In this document: piece after piece, positions 23,022 to 32,402 of the stretch
Position numbering within the stretch: the first letter of the stretch is position 1
How the letters are laid out: each line of letters begins with the position of its first letter
From: a virus
Reading direction: 5' to 3' (one strand)
Virus record (IMG/VR): IMGVR_UViG_3300046323_000773
Location: 1 to 39,012 of that record
DNA length: 39,012 bases
The notes under the pieces: model-generated
Database searches by the model: none
What the model was told of the DNA's origin: nothing
What the model saw: the letters and a program-made list of their open reading frames with translations, nothing else
Translations under genes and position numbers: made by a program

Positions 23022-23146
23022 AAAATAACAGGTCATTTTGGGGTGAATGGGGACAAACAATATCTGTGTTTTTTCTATTTTTTCTCAATTTGTTTATTCA
23101 CATAGTTGGTATTATCACAATCATTAAATGGTTTTTTAAAAAATGA
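23018..23146 (+). CDS. 42-residue membrane protein, candidate holin
   Basis: This short gene encodes MKNNRSFWGEWGQTIS followed by one long hydrophobic segment (VFFLFFLNLFIHIVGIITII) and a basic tail (KWFFKK). It overlaps the YkuD-like gene (ATGA at 23018-23021) and the next gene (ATGA at 23143-23146), so it is translationally coupled on both sides, strong support for a real gene. A tiny single-span protein between a lysis enzyme and a spanin-like pair is expected for a holin or antiholin-like protein; function is inferred. Confidence 0.72.
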   Translation: MKNNRSFWGEWGQTISVFFLFFLNLFIHIVGIITIIKWFFKK

Positions 23147-23442
23147 ATCAGGAAGATTTTTACAAAGACATTATTTTCTACGCTGTGATTTTAAACAGCA
23201 TTGGACTTGTGCCAATGATCAGTTTTATATCTTCTACTTGGTATAATACAAAGAGGAATGAAGAAAGGATAGTGGAGCTAAAACAAGGGGAAGAAAAACT
23301 AAAAGAACAGCTCAAAGAAATAAATGAGCAAAGGCACAAAGACAATGAAAGCTTTGCCAATATTATTTATGAAATGAAAATTACATTGAATAATCTGAAT
23401 AGCACACTGCAAACGCTTTCAGCTAAATTTAGAGATAAATAA
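23143..23442 (+). CDS. Membrane-anchored coiled-coil protein, candidate i-spanin or holin
   Basis: The 99-residue protein has one N-terminal hydrophobic span (about residues 10-30, IIFYAVILNSIGLVPMISFI) and a long charged coiled coil (about 38-95, RIVELKQGEEKLKEQLKEI, then LNSTLQTLSAKF). This topology resembles inner-membrane spanins (Rz-like), which reach across the periplasm to an outer-membrane lipoprotein. A lipoprotein gene follows 135 bases downstream. The gap 23443-23577 holds only a short AACTTC/GAAGTT dyad and no visible gene. Position and topology support the role; sequence alone does not prove it. Confidence 0.68.
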   Translation: MNQEDFYKDIIFYAVILNSIGLVPMISFISSTWYNTKRNEERIVELKQGEEKLKEQLKEINEQRHKDNESFANIIYEMKITLNNLNSTLQTLSAKFRDK

Positions 23443-23577
23443 GGGTTAGTTGGGTTAGCTTTCAACTTCTATCCTGAAGTTCGATTGATACTTTCTCATT
23501 TTATGCCGGGTGCGAAATCAAATTCAAACAATTCAAAAGAATAAAATAATTTTCTCAATTTTTAAAACCATATAACA

Positions 23578-23973
23578 ATGAAAAATCTATTAGTTTATGC
23601 AATGTTTTTTATGTTGTCAGTAGCTATTTTGCCAGGGTGCAAAGCTTTATTTGGCGAAAAAGTATCCGAATCTTTGACCAAAAACAAAGACATCTACTTT
23701 GAAGTAGGCAAAGCCTTTGGGAAGCCTGTTATCCAAGATTTATTTGGATTGAACGAGTTTGATTTCAATGCAGACAGTTTAAGTGTTTCCAAAGATGCTT
23801 CCAATGACCAAATTCAAAAAACACTTGGGCAGAAGATTCCTAATTTTTTAACTCAAACAGGTGATTTCAGCTTAAATACCGAAAACTTTTTTGCAGGAAT
23901 TTTATGGAAACATACAGGCATTGAAGGCAGTACCAATATAAGTTTCAGGTATTATAGGAAGCCCAAAGATTAA
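23578..23973 (+). CDS. Lipoprotein, candidate o-spanin
   Basis: The 131-residue protein has a signal peptide (MKNLLVYAMFFMLSVAI) ending in a lipobox LPGC with lipidation site C21. The mature part is soluble and mixed alpha/beta. In a phage of a diderm host, a small lipoprotein behind a membrane-anchored coiled-coil protein fits the outer-membrane partner of a spanin pair, although it is longer than typical Rz1 proteins. It overlaps the next tail gene by 1 base. An alternative is a superinfection-immunity lipoprotein. Confidence 0.62.
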   Translation: MKNLLVYAMFFMLSVAILPGCKALFGEKVSESLTKNKDIYFEVGKAFGKPVIQDLFGLNEFDFNADSLSVSKDASNDQIQKTLGQKIPNFLTQTGDFSLNTENFFAGILWKHTGIEGSTNISFRYYRKPKD

Positions 23974-24515
23974 TGCCAAATGTCATCCGCATTGAAGCCC
24001 CTTTGCTCATTGATGCTTGCGTGGATATGCTCCAAACGGAGCTATCCACGCTTACTTACAGTAGTTTGGAGTGGATAGAAACTATTTATCCGCTTGCAGA
24101 AATAAGCGAAAAGGAGAAGTTACCGCAATACCGAATCAAAAGGGAAAGGTATGAGAATATTGTACCAAACAATAGGCTAAAATCTTTCTCTTTCTTTTTC
24201 TTGCATTCCGATAAGGAGTTGAATCTGACACATAGAATATTTGATTTATCGCTGACTGTTTGGTTCAATGAATCAAAATACAATACAGACAAATTCAATG
24301 TACGCGAATATTTTATTGCCACAATTCTCAAAATGATGTACGGATTACATCCTGAAATCGTGATTGGAGAAATTTTCAGAGATAAAAACGAGGTTTGGGA
24401 AGGAATGAAGCACGATAGTTTTCTCCCTTTTGATTCGCCTTTCAGAGCTTTCAGGATAAGATTTACGATTAGTTGGGATATAGAATGTGATTTTGATTTA
24501 ATTTCAATACAATGA
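23973..24515 (+). CDS. Tail completion/terminator-like protein (tentative)
   Basis: The 180-residue protein starts on the last base of the previous stop. Its beta-strand pattern ends with DSFLPFDSPFRAFRIRFTISW (split here as FLPFDSPF and AFRIRFTISWDIE), a C-terminal strand pair seen in many small tail-completion proteins of the gp6-like or tail terminator class. Position between lysis genes and the tape measure supports a tail role. No catalytic motif or membrane span is present. It could also be another connector subunit. Confidence 0.5.
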   Translation: MPNVIRIEAPLLIDACVDMLQTELSTLTYSSLEWIETIYPLAEISEKEKLPQYRIKRERYENIVPNNRLKSFSFFFLHSDKELNLTHRIFDLSLTVWFNESKYNTDKFNVREYFIATILKMMYGLHPEIVIGEIFRDKNEVWEGMKHDSFLPFDSPFRAFRIRFTISWDIECDFDLISIQ

Positions 24516-25321
24516 TACAAGTTGCCAATACATACATAAACAATCAAATACAAGCCGTCCCCGCAATGGCTTATTTTTATTTCTATTTGTATTACAGGTT
24601 ATTCGAGGCTACATCTCATGTCATTACCCAAGATGCGGTTCGTATTTTTGACGAATTGATTATCAAAATAAGGGCAGCATCCGAATCAGAAGAAAAAGAA
24701 GTTGAATTAAATAAAATAATCACCCATCTTGAAAATTCAAAAGTCGGTTATGCCAATAGTCTGCAAGGTACAAGCTATTATTATTTGGCTTTTGCTTGCT
24801 TAATTTCCAAATTAAAGTTCGTTGATAAGTTTGAAACAATTGATATTGACTTTGCAGACACACAGTCATTGCTTGATGTTGTGTTGGAAGTCAAAGGATT
24901 ATCTGCAATGCAAATGATTGAAGAAGTCAGAAAAGTAAATGATGAATTTCAAATACAGTTGCAAAAATCTTTCCCTGATATATTTGATGACGCAAACAGC
25001 ATTGTAACTTTTAATTTTGTCAAAAATCAAATCTTAGGCATTGACTTGGATTTAGACCAAACAGGCGAATACGCCAAAGAGAAAATATGGCAAATTCATA
25101 AATATTACATTCAGCAAGCCAATGAAATAAATGTGAACCCTAACAGCCCTGCTGACTTCTCAACGGAATACATCAGGAATTTTACTGAGCATTATACCAA
25201 TTTAGAGTTCAGCGAAACACAAATGAAAGAGATGAGTATTTACGCATTTTATTCAAAACACGCAATCATAAAAAAGCAAAACGACAGGCAAGCAAATAGG
25301 CAAGAGCAAGATTCAGAATAA
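24512..25321 (+). CDS. Hypothetical tail-region protein before tape measure
   Basis: The 269-residue protein is largely helical and acidic. Its centre holds FADTQSLLDVVLEVKGL and MIEEVRKVNDEFQ; the C-terminus is basic and Gln-rich (KKQNDRQANRQEQDSE). It occupies the place usually held by the tail assembly chaperone just before the tape measure gene, 4 bases upstream of it, but no slippery frameshift site was recognised and the length is more than most chaperones. It overlaps the previous gene by 4 bases. Treat the chaperone role as a positional guess. Confidence 0.5.
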   Translation: MIQVANTYINNQIQAVPAMAYFYFYLYYRLFEATSHVITQDAVRIFDELIIKIRAASESEEKEVELNKIITHLENSKVGYANSLQGTSYYYLAFACLISKLKFVDKFETIDIDFADTQSLLDVVLEVKGLSAMQMIEEVRKVNDEFQIQLQKSFPDIFDDANSIVTFNFVKNQILGIDLDLDQTGEYAKEKIWQIHKYYIQQANEINVNPNSPADFSTEYIRNFTEHYTNLEFSETQMKEMSIYAFYSKHAIIKKQNDRQANRQEQDSE

Positions 25322-25325
25322 AATT

Positions 25326-28300
25326 ATGGCAAAAAGAATTAGTATAGATAGTTTTATAGATTTGGCAGGCATCAAGCAAGGCATCAATGAATTGAATACC
25401 TTGCTTAAATCGCTTACAACAGAATCTTCAACTTATCAGGCAACGCTTGCCGGGGGGCTTTCCGAAATAAGCAAAGCACAAAACGACCTGAAAAATCAGG
25501 TAAAACAATCCCAAACCATATTTCAAAGCCTCAATGCTGAATATGCAGCGCACCGAAAACAAGCTGCCGAACTATCCAATGAAATCCAAAGAAATGTAGC
25601 TGATTTCTCAAAACTTTCAAATGCTCAAAAGAGAATGACAGATGAAAGTAAATCAGCACAAAACTCGGTAGATGGCTTAAAAAAACAAATCAAAGACCTG
25701 ACCACAGAGTACAACAGGCTTGACCAAAGCACAGATGAAAACAAGAAATCTGCGGGGTTGCTTGCCGATAAAATAAAAGAACTAAAATCTGAAACAAAAA
25801 CTTATGCCGATGCACTCAAAGTAAGCAATAAGATAGTAGATGGTGCAACGGATTCATACAACAAACTTCGTCAAGAGCAAACAAGGCTTACAGCAGAACT
25901 TAGGAAGCTATCTCCAAAAGATTCAGGATTTGCCACACTCAAAACGCAAATACAAGATAATCAAAAAAGATTAGACGATTTCAACAGGGCAATCAACTCG
26001 AGTCGCAATGTAGTTGCCGACTATGGCGCACCATTCAAAGCCATTGGCGCACAAGTATTGCTTGCGTTTAGCGTAACGTCTGTTATATCTTTTGGGAAAG
26101 CACTCGTTGATTTGCAATATAAAATATCAGATTTGCAAGCTAATGTGAGAAAAACAGCAGGATTTACAGCAAAAGAAGTTGAAAAATTTACTAACCAACT
26201 CCAAAACATAGACACGCGCACAAGTCTTGAGGGATTGCTTGAAATCGGTAAAGTTGGCGGTCAATTGGGCATTGCAAAAGACCAATTATTAGGTTTCACC
26301 GAGGCAGTCGATAAAGCAGTTGTTGCATTAGGGGATGAGTTTTCTGGCGGCGCAGAAGAAGTAACAAAAGTAATTGGCGGGCTTCGCAATATATTTGGAG
26401 ATATTAAAACTGCAAACATAGGCAATGATATATTAAACATAGGCAATGCACTCAATGCTTTGGGTGCAAGTGGCGCAGCTACGGGTCCAGTAGTTGCGGA
26501 TTTTGCTTCACGAATTGGCGGTGTAGGCATTACGCTTGGGCTTACATCCGGGCAGGTACTTGGTTTATCTGCTACATTGCAAGAACTGAACGTAACAGCA
26601 GAGCGAGGGGGCAGTGCAGTAGTAAGGATACTTCAAAAAATGGCATCCGAACCTGCCAAGTTTGCAGAAGTAGCGGGGATTGGTGTTGAAGAATTTACCA
26701 ATTTGGTTAATACTGACTTGTTTGGGGCGTTCAATAAAGTAACTGAAGGTGCAAATAAATCGGGAGGCAGTGCCACTGCTTTGGCTTCCATACTCAAAGA
26801 ACTTGATGTGGATGGTGTAGGCGCAGCCGAAGTATTTGCCAAATTAGGCTCAAATGCCGAATTGCTTGCCAAGAGGACCGACTTAGCAACCAAATCACTC
26901 AAAGAAACTTCTTCTATTACAGATGAATTTGCGGTCAAAAATCAAAATTTTGCTTCAGTAGTTGATAAGTCTTACAAAAACCTCAACTCTTTTTTACTTG
27001 CCATCAGCAATTCTCTTGCTTTAATTTTCGGAGGTACAATAGAACTTATTGGTCAGGCTGCTTATGCAATCGGGCAATTGATTAACCCAACGAGAGACTT
27101 ATCCGATGAGTTCAAAAAACAAACATCTACCCTTAATGACTTAGAAAAAAGCGTTACACCACTGCTTGCAAGGTATGATGAGCTATCTAAGAAAGAACAA
27201 TTAACCGCAGAAGAACAACAGGAGTTAATCGATATTACTAAAAAAGTTGCATCACAAATCCCAATAGCAGCGAGTAAATTTGATGATTACGGCAATGCAA
27301 TGGATATCAGCACAAAGTCGGCAAGAGAGTATATCAAATCGCAAAAGGAGATATTGAACACCAAAAGTGATGGTGCTATCAGAGAGAGCCTCGATGAACT
27401 GCAAAAAGTAAATAAAGAATACAATAAACTGCAAGATTTGTTTAAGGGCGGCGAAGCTCAAAATATAGATGGCAAATGGATTCAAGTCATCAATGGAGAG
27501 TTCAAAGAGTTGTCCTATAATATGCAAACCAACCAAAGAGAAGTAAACGCTTTGAGCAACAATGCTTTGGTAAGTCTTCAAAACAGATTCAAGGAGTTAT
27601 CTACCCAAAAATTAGGCATTGAGGAGAAGCTGACAGAACTCAAAGTATCTACTGCCGGGTTTATGGCTTTTCTTGAGGATTTCTCAAAGATTGATATTAT
27701 CAGAAAAAACAAAGGTGATGCCGATTCTTTTGTAAAAGCAGATGCTGAAGAAAGGAAAAAAGCCCTTGAAGAATTAGCAGCATTTGAAAAATCAAAGACA
27801 ACGCTTGGTGCGAAAGCCACTGAAGAGCAGCAAAAGGCTTATGAAAAGGCACTCAAAGACCAACAAGAATACAACAAAAAGTTGTTGGAAGATAGCGAAG
27901 AATTAGCGGTCAAAAGGCTTGAGCGAGAAGTAGAAGTAGCCAAAAGGCAAGTTGAAATAGTCGGTATTTCTACACAAGAAAAATTCCAAGCGCAAGTAGA
28001 AGCCTTACGTTTGGAAGAGAAACTCGCAGAACTTGAGGGACAAATAGCCAAAAGACGTGCTGAAAACCCTAACCAAGTAGCACTTGCCGAAGAAGAAGCA
28101 GCCAATAAAATCATTGATATTCGAAACAAGCTAAATCAAGTATTTGCAAACCGGCAGGCAAGCAATTTGGGCGATATGGCAAGTGCTGATTTCAATGATA
28201 AATTTCAATCCGAATCCGACAAAAGAATAGCTTCCGTTGAGGAAGAATTACAGAGAAGGAAAGTTTTAAATCAAATTGCCGGAGCAGATGAACGCGAAAT

Positions 28301-29177
28301 TCAACGCCAAAAATACGAAAAGCTACTTGAAGATTATGAGGAGTTTCAATCCAAATACGGAGAGCTTGCCCAAGCAGGGGCTGATTTGGTCATTGGTCTT
28401 ATCAATCAGAATTACGAAAACAGAATTGAAAAATTAGAATCTGAAAAAACGGCAGTAGATGAAAAATTAGCTGAAGAACTTGAACTCTACGAAGGCAATG
28501 AGCAGGCACAGGCTTTCGCTAAGGCAAATGCTGAAGCAGAAAAGAAGAAGATTGATGAACAAATAAAGAAGGAAAAATTAAGGCAGTTCAGATTCAATAA
28601 AGCAATTAGGGTATCAGAAACCATTGCCGACACCGCAAAAGCGATTATTGGTGCATTGGCTCAAACACCTCTTCCGGCAGGAGCAGGCTTTGCCATTGCA
28701 ACAGGTGCTTTGGGTGCCATCCAATTGGCTACCATACTTGCACAACAGCCTCCAAAGTTTGCCAAAGGTATAAAGCGAGTGGAAGGCAGGGGAACAGAAA
28801 CAAGCGATAGTATTGTGGCAATGCTCTCCAAAAATGAAAGGGTAGTAGATGCACCTACCAATAGGGCGATTGGCTATGATTTCGACAACAGGCTGTTACC
28901 CGAAGCAGTGGACTTTTATAAAAGATACCACAATGACTTTGATTTGCTTGCCACAACCAAAAAAGAAATCAGGCTTTTGCAAGCACCGCCAAAGCAAATC
29001 AGTAGCCAAACCAAAGAGTACATCTACAATCAGGGTTACGAAAAAGGGGCAAACGATACAATGTTACTCATTGCCAATTACGAGAAAAAGAACTTGGATG
29101 AAACAAGAAACAGTAATCATTTACTTCATAAAATCGTCAGGAAATTAGACAATACTGACCGCTACAAGATGAAATAA
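25326..29177 (+). CDS. Tail tape measure protein
   Basis: At 1283 residues this is by far the longest product. The N-terminal third is coiled coil (about 1-225). A TP901-type tape measure core follows with hydrophobic segments (AQVLLAFSVTSVISFGKAL near residue 238, VGGQLGIAKDQLLGFTEAVD near 310, AISNSLALIFGGTIELIG near 560). Another long coiled coil spans about 830-1110, and the C-terminus carries an Ala/Gly-rich hydrophobic stretch (about 1115-1160). It sets tail length and is ejected ahead of the DNA, so the phage has a long tail, and the absence of a sheath gene here suggests a siphovirus. It is the last plus-strand gene in the window. Confidence 0.93.
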   Translation: MAKRISIDSFIDLAGIKQGINELNTLLKSLTTESSTYQATLAGGLSEISKAQNDLKNQVKQSQTIFQSLNAEYAAHRKQAAELSNEIQRNVADFSKLSNAQKRMTDESKSAQNSVDGLKKQIKDLTTEYNRLDQSTDENKKSAGLLADKIKELKSETKTYADALKVSNKIVDGATDSYNKLRQEQTRLTAELRKLSPKDSGFATLKTQIQDNQKRLDDFNRAINSSRNVVADYGAPFKAIGAQVLLAFSVTSVISFGKALVDLQYKISDLQANVRKTAGFTAKEVEKFTNQLQNIDTRTSLEGLLEIGKVGGQLGIAKDQLLGFTEAVDKAVVALGDEFSGGAEEVTKVIGGLRNIFGDIKTANIGNDILNIGNALNALGASGAATGPVVADFASRIGGVGITLGLTSGQVLGLSATLQELNVTAERGGSAVVRILQKMASEPAKFAEVAGIGVEEFTNLVNTDLFGAFNKVTEGANKSGGSATALASILKELDVDGVGAAEVFAKLGSNAELLAKRTDLATKSLKETSSITDEFAVKNQNFASVVDKSYKNLNSFLLAISNSLALIFGGTIELIGQAAYAIGQLINPTRDLSDEFKKQTSTLNDLEKSVTPLLARYDELSKKEQLTAEEQQELIDITKKVASQIPIAASKFDDYGNAMDISTKSAREYIKSQKEILNTKSDGAIRESLDELQKVNKEYNKLQDLFKGGEAQNIDGKWIQVINGEFKELSYNMQTNQREVNALSNNALVSLQNRFKELSTQKLGIEEKLTELKVSTAGFMAFLEDFSKIDIIRKNKGDADSFVKADAEERKKALEELAAFEKSKTTLGAKATEEQQKAYEKALKDQQEYNKKLLEDSEELAVKRLEREVEVAKRQVEIVGISTQEKFQAQVEALRLEEKLAELEGQIAKRRAENPNQVALAEEEAANKIIDIRNKLNQVFANRQASNLGDMASADFNDKFQSESDKRIASVEEELQRRKVLNQIAGADEREIQRQKYEKLLEDYEEFQSKYGELAQAGADLVIGLINQNYENRIEKLESEKTAVDEKLAEELELYEGNEQAQAFAKANAEAEKKKIDEQIKKEKLRQFRFNKAIRVSETIADTAKAIIGALAQTPLPAGAGFAIATGALGAIQLATILAQQPPKFAKGIKRVEGRGTETSDSIVAMLSKNERVVDAPTNRAIGYDFDNRLLPEAVDFYKRYHNDFDLLATTKKEIRLLQAPPKQISSQTKEYIYNQGYEKGANDTMLLIANYEKKNLDETRNSNHLLHKIVRKLDNTDRYKMK

Positions 29178-29187
29178 AAACCCCCAA

Positions 29188-29222
29188 TTTGGCAGTATTG
29201 TGATTATCATTATGCTGCCAAA
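29188..29222. terminator. Bidirectional hairpin between convergent tail genes
   Basis: TTTGGCAG (29188-29195) pairs perfectly with CTGCCAAA (29215-29222) across a 19-base loop. On the minus strand it is followed by GGGGGTTTTT, so termination of the minus operon is likelier. The right arm overlaps the last codons of the beta-helix gene. Confidence 0.55.
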
Positions 29223-30250
29223 CAAATTCTTATAAATTTATTGTAATCAATGAGCTTCGCCCCTTCAGGAAGCAAGGTTAATGATAAGGTGCTATCAACT
29301 GTATTATCCGTCCAAGTTGCATTTGCGTCATTATTTGGAGGTGTAAGGTCATAGAAATAATGGTTATCATTTGTGCCATTGTTCCATCTGCTCCTTAAAT
29401 GCCTCACTGTATTTTGATTGATTTCGTTAAACCCGCCTTGGTCAGAAAGATATGCACCGCAACCGGCAACCGTAGAACCTGTAAGCGTACCGTCTGAAAA
29501 TACCTTACAATACTGCATCAAATTACGGCTTCCTACCGCAATCGCCACACCTACATTTGCAGGATTGACACCGTAACAGTATTCTATTACATTGTCATTG
29601 CCCATATTATACACACCTGTCAATTTGCCCCAGTAATCGTCATCTGCAAGTGTACCTTTGTCTATTTCCGCAACTCGCTTGCTTCCATCAATAATCGCAA
29701 GTGTTCCTGAACTTGTACAAACATCTGTACTTCTACCAAATAAATACCTAAATTTATTCCTTTGCCCATTGTAATTGTTGTAAATATCTTCAGGAGCAAA
29801 TCCAGCCTCATTAAAAGTAAAGCACCATTCTACAACGCAATCCCTGCAACCGTTTAATTGTACCGATTGCCCCCTGCTATTGCCTGACTGCCTTTTGATA
29901 TTTTTGAAAAAACAGTTTTTAATTCTGACATTTTCGCAATTCAAAAGATACATACCACCATTCAAAGGCGTATCAATGTAAACAGCCTCAATCGTTACAT
30001 TACTGCATTTTTGCAACTGTAAAGCAACGTCTTTTGAATTATCAATAATTAATTTTTTAATTGTGAGGTTATTGCAGTTTTCCAAAAATACAGTTCTTGT
30101 AGATGCTCCAACTGCGCCATCGAATTTTAGGCTATCCAACACTACATTGTTGGTATTGCGAATATCCAATAATCCGCTATTGGTGAATGAATAAGTTTGA
30201 GGTGTAACCGTTACAAATTTTGACTTATTTTTTATTCTTTTGGGAATCAT
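29210..30250 (-). CDS. Right-handed beta-helix tail spike-like protein
   Basis: The 346-residue protein has a ladder of parallel beta-helix coils: LLDIRNTNNVVLDSLKF, FLENCNNLTIKKLIIDN, LQLQKCSNVTIEAVYID, LLNCENVRIKNCFF, QLNGCRDCVVEWC and further turns, each about 22-24 residues with stacked N/C positions (about residues 25-290). Such folds form receptor-binding or polysaccharide-degrading tail spikes. No acidic catalytic set can be assigned by eye. It is the last gene of the minus-strand tail operon, after the fibre gene, a common place for a receptor-binding protein. The protein is fairly rich in Cys for an extracellular spike. Confidence 0.8.
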   Translation of the reverse strand: MIPKRIKNKSKFVTVTPQTYSFTNSGLLDIRNTNNVVLDSLKFDGAVGASTRTVFLENCNNLTIKKLIIDNSKDVALQLQKCSNVTIEAVYIDTPLNGGMYLLNCENVRIKNCFFKNIKRQSGNSRGQSVQLNGCRDCVVEWCFTFNEAGFAPEDIYNNYNGQRNKFRYLFGRSTDVCTSSGTLAIIDGSKRVAEIDKGTLADDDYWGKLTGVYNMGNDNVIEYCYGVNPANVGVAIAVGSRNLMQYCKVFSDGTLTGSTVAGCGAYLSDQGGFNEINQNTVRHLRSRWNNGTNDNHYFYDLTPPNNDANATWTDNTVDSTLSLTLLPEGAKLIDYNKFIRICLAA

Positions 30251-30254
30251 AATT

Positions 30255-32402
30255 TTAAACTGCTATTCCAAGTAAATTAGGCATATCCGTTGAGTTCAAT
30301 GTACCGCCAGCCGTAAACGGGTCTGGCAAAGCTGCGTAAGTTCTTGTTACGCTCCAATTGGTGTTTGGTGCCGTTCCCATTGCAGGGTCATCGCCCAAAA
30401 TAAAAGGCAAATTGCTATCATCCACACTTCTAAGCAATACACCCGTTATACTTGCTTGTATTACCAATCCGTAATACTTATTTGCCTGAAAACTAAATGA
30501 CGATGTAGGAATATTCTTCACGCCTGTTGTAGCTGAGTTTATTTCACCTGAAAGAAAAAGAGGAACAGTAGGGTAAAAATCTGCATCAAGCTCATAAATT
30601 CCCATTCTAATAAAAGAAGAAGCGATGGCAGTTGTTACGTTTATACGCATTTCGCTTACCTCAAAATCGTTTTCCAAAACAAAAGGATAAGCCTTCATTG
30701 TAGTTCCCAAATTCACAGTACCGCCAGTAAATTTGCCTTTTGCCACAATGCTATATGCCTTGCCGGTGCGATATACATTTGTATCTACGAATTGAGAAGC
30801 CAAAATATTAACTTGCTCCCAAACCAAATCATAAGGATTCCACGTCAAATGCAAGCAAATCCCTGCGGTAATTCTTATTTTTTCGCCTGTAATGCTCCGC
30901 ACATTGCCGGCGTTGCTGATTAGAAGGTTAGCACTTGGATTACCAATCAAGTACAAAAATGTTGTATTTGTAGGTGCAGGAATGGTTACGATTTCGGTAG
31001 TTCCCGAAACCTGAATGACATTGCCTGAGCCAGTCATTATAAGTGTCGTTGCACTTGGAATGACTGATGTGCCGAGCCTGATTTGTTGGTTTGCGTCTAA
31101 GCCTACATAGCCGTTTGCTGCATTTTTTTCAGATAGCAACTGCCTGAGCGAATCAGCAGCAGCTTGTAATGTGCTTACAGGCTTATTATTGTCTGAAGTA
31201 TTATCTACATTACCCAATCCTACTTGTGCTTTTGTTACACCATGAGGATTATTGGTTAGAAAAGTATGGTCATACGCTGTTTTACCCCTATCGCCTCTAT
31301 ATGCTGTACTACTTGTTTCGCCCAAAGCAATTCCTTCATTCATTGGTGTATATACAGAACCACTCCAACGATAAGTTTTATTGGTATCGAGTGCCAAATA
31401 ATATTTATTTGTTTCTCCTGTTGCTGGAAAACCTGCAAGATTGGTATATTCTAATATTTCATCTACGGTTGGAGGCAATTGAGCTGAAGGAACTACGCCA
31501 CCAACTAAATCGGCTTTTAAGTTTAAGGCTGCTTGTTGTAACGCTGAAATGGGTTTACTCGAATCCGAAGTATTATCCACATTTCCAAGCCCAACCATTG
31601 CCTTTGTGATGCCCGAAACAGTGCCAAAAAACGCTATCGTTCCGTTTTTATTTATTTGCAGGGTTGAAGATGTTGCGCCACCATTGGCAGTAGAAAAGAA
31701 GTTAATCCGATTATTATCGATTAGAATTTGACAGAAAGAAGTGCCTGAACTGCCCCAACTAATCGTCAAACCGCCATTTGCTATCTGAATACTCGCATTT
31801 CCATCTGACTTGCTTAACTGTATGTCTGGTGCAACCAATTGAACAAAATTGGAAGCAGCTGCCGTAAATCGCTCTAACAAAGTTGTCAATCCAAGCTGGT
31901 ATCTAACAGCTCCGTTCAGACTTGTATTTTCGGTTAAAGTACCTCCATGCTTGATATTATCCCCTGTTTTGGTGAGACCGTTTGAAGCCGTTACATTCGG
32001 CATTACCAATCCATTTATGTCGGCTACGGGTATTTGGTCTAATCCTTCAATATCACCATCTGCATTTGTTTTGATGTATTTTGTATTAAATCCAGTCAAG
32101 CGAGGTGCAACCGAAAAGGTTTGCTTTGCTACCCACGTCCAACTATAGCTAAGAAACGAAATTATCCCCTGCCAAAACCTTCTCGCAGATACGAATTTAT
32201 CACTTTCGTTGTTGATGGGCGATTCAACAGTTGCTTGTGAAGTTTCAATACCTGCCCTTCCAACTTCTGTTTCAATGCCTGCATCATTTAGAATATAAAC
32301 CTTCCCATCAGCTATTTTTACATATATTTTTACAAATCCTGTTTCGGGATTTGTTGGCGTACCATTCCTTTTAGGAATTTTGATGCTTGATAATTTAGTC
32401 AT
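30255..32402 (-). CDS. Tail fibre protein with GLGNVDNTSD repeats
   Basis: The 715-residue protein carries two copies of a widespread phage fibre repeat, GLGNVDNTSDSSKPIS (near residue 270) and NPHGVTKAQVGLGNVDNTSD (near 385), each followed by an ALQxAA helix. Between them is a typical fibre link, YRWSGSVYTPMNEGIALGETSS. The N-terminus (about 1-60) resembles short shaft-attachment segments (GFVKIYVKIADGKVYILNDAG); the C-terminal 180 residues are a beta-rich head. It should form a trimeric fibre that binds the host surface. Its start codon overlaps the stop of the upstream ASH-domain gene by 1 base. Confidence 0.85.
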   Translation of the reverse strand: MTKLSSIKIPKRNGTPTNPETGFVKIYVKIADGKVYILNDAGIETEVGRAGIETSQATVESPINNESDKFVSARRFWQGIISFLSYSWTWVAKQTFSVAPRLTGFNTKYIKTNADGDIEGLDQIPVADINGLVMPNVTASNGLTKTGDNIKHGGTLTENTSLNGAVRYQLGLTTLLERFTAAASNFVQLVAPDIQLSKSDGNASIQIANGGLTISWGSSGTSFCQILIDNNRINFFSTANGGATSSTLQINKNGTIAFFGTVSGITKAMVGLGNVDNTSDSSKPISALQQAALNLKADLVGGVVPSAQLPPTVDEILEYTNLAGFPATGETNKYYLALDTNKTYRWSGSVYTPMNEGIALGETSSTAYRGDRGKTAYDHTFLTNNPHGVTKAQVGLGNVDNTSDNNKPVSTLQAAADSLRQLLSEKNAANGYVGLDANQQIRLGTSVIPSATTLIMTGSGNVIQVSGTTEIVTIPAPTNTTFLYLIGNPSANLLISNAGNVRSITGEKIRITAGICLHLTWNPYDLVWEQVNILASQFVDTNVYRTGKAYSIVAKGKFTGGTVNLGTTMKAYPFVLENDFEVSEMRINVTTAIASSFIRMGIYELDADFYPTVPLFLSGEINSATTGVKNIPTSSFSFQANKYYGLVIQASITGVLLRSVDDSNLPFILGDDPAMGTAPNTNWSVTRTYAALPDPFTAGGTLNSTDMPNLLGIAV

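Noticed and set aside
23443-23577. Terminator or extra small gene between the coiled-coil protein and the lipoprotein
   Set aside because: Only a short AACTTC/GAAGTT dyad without T run is present, and no coupled open frame.
24512-25321. Programmed frameshift tail assembly chaperone pair
   Set aside because: No slippery sequence or second overlapping frame leading into the tape measure gene was recognised.
31169-31609. 146-residue plus-strand frame opposite the fibre gene
   Set aside because: It is the antisense shadow of a repeat-rich coding region with clear fibre motifs; composition (Leu/Tyr/His-rich) is not protein-like.
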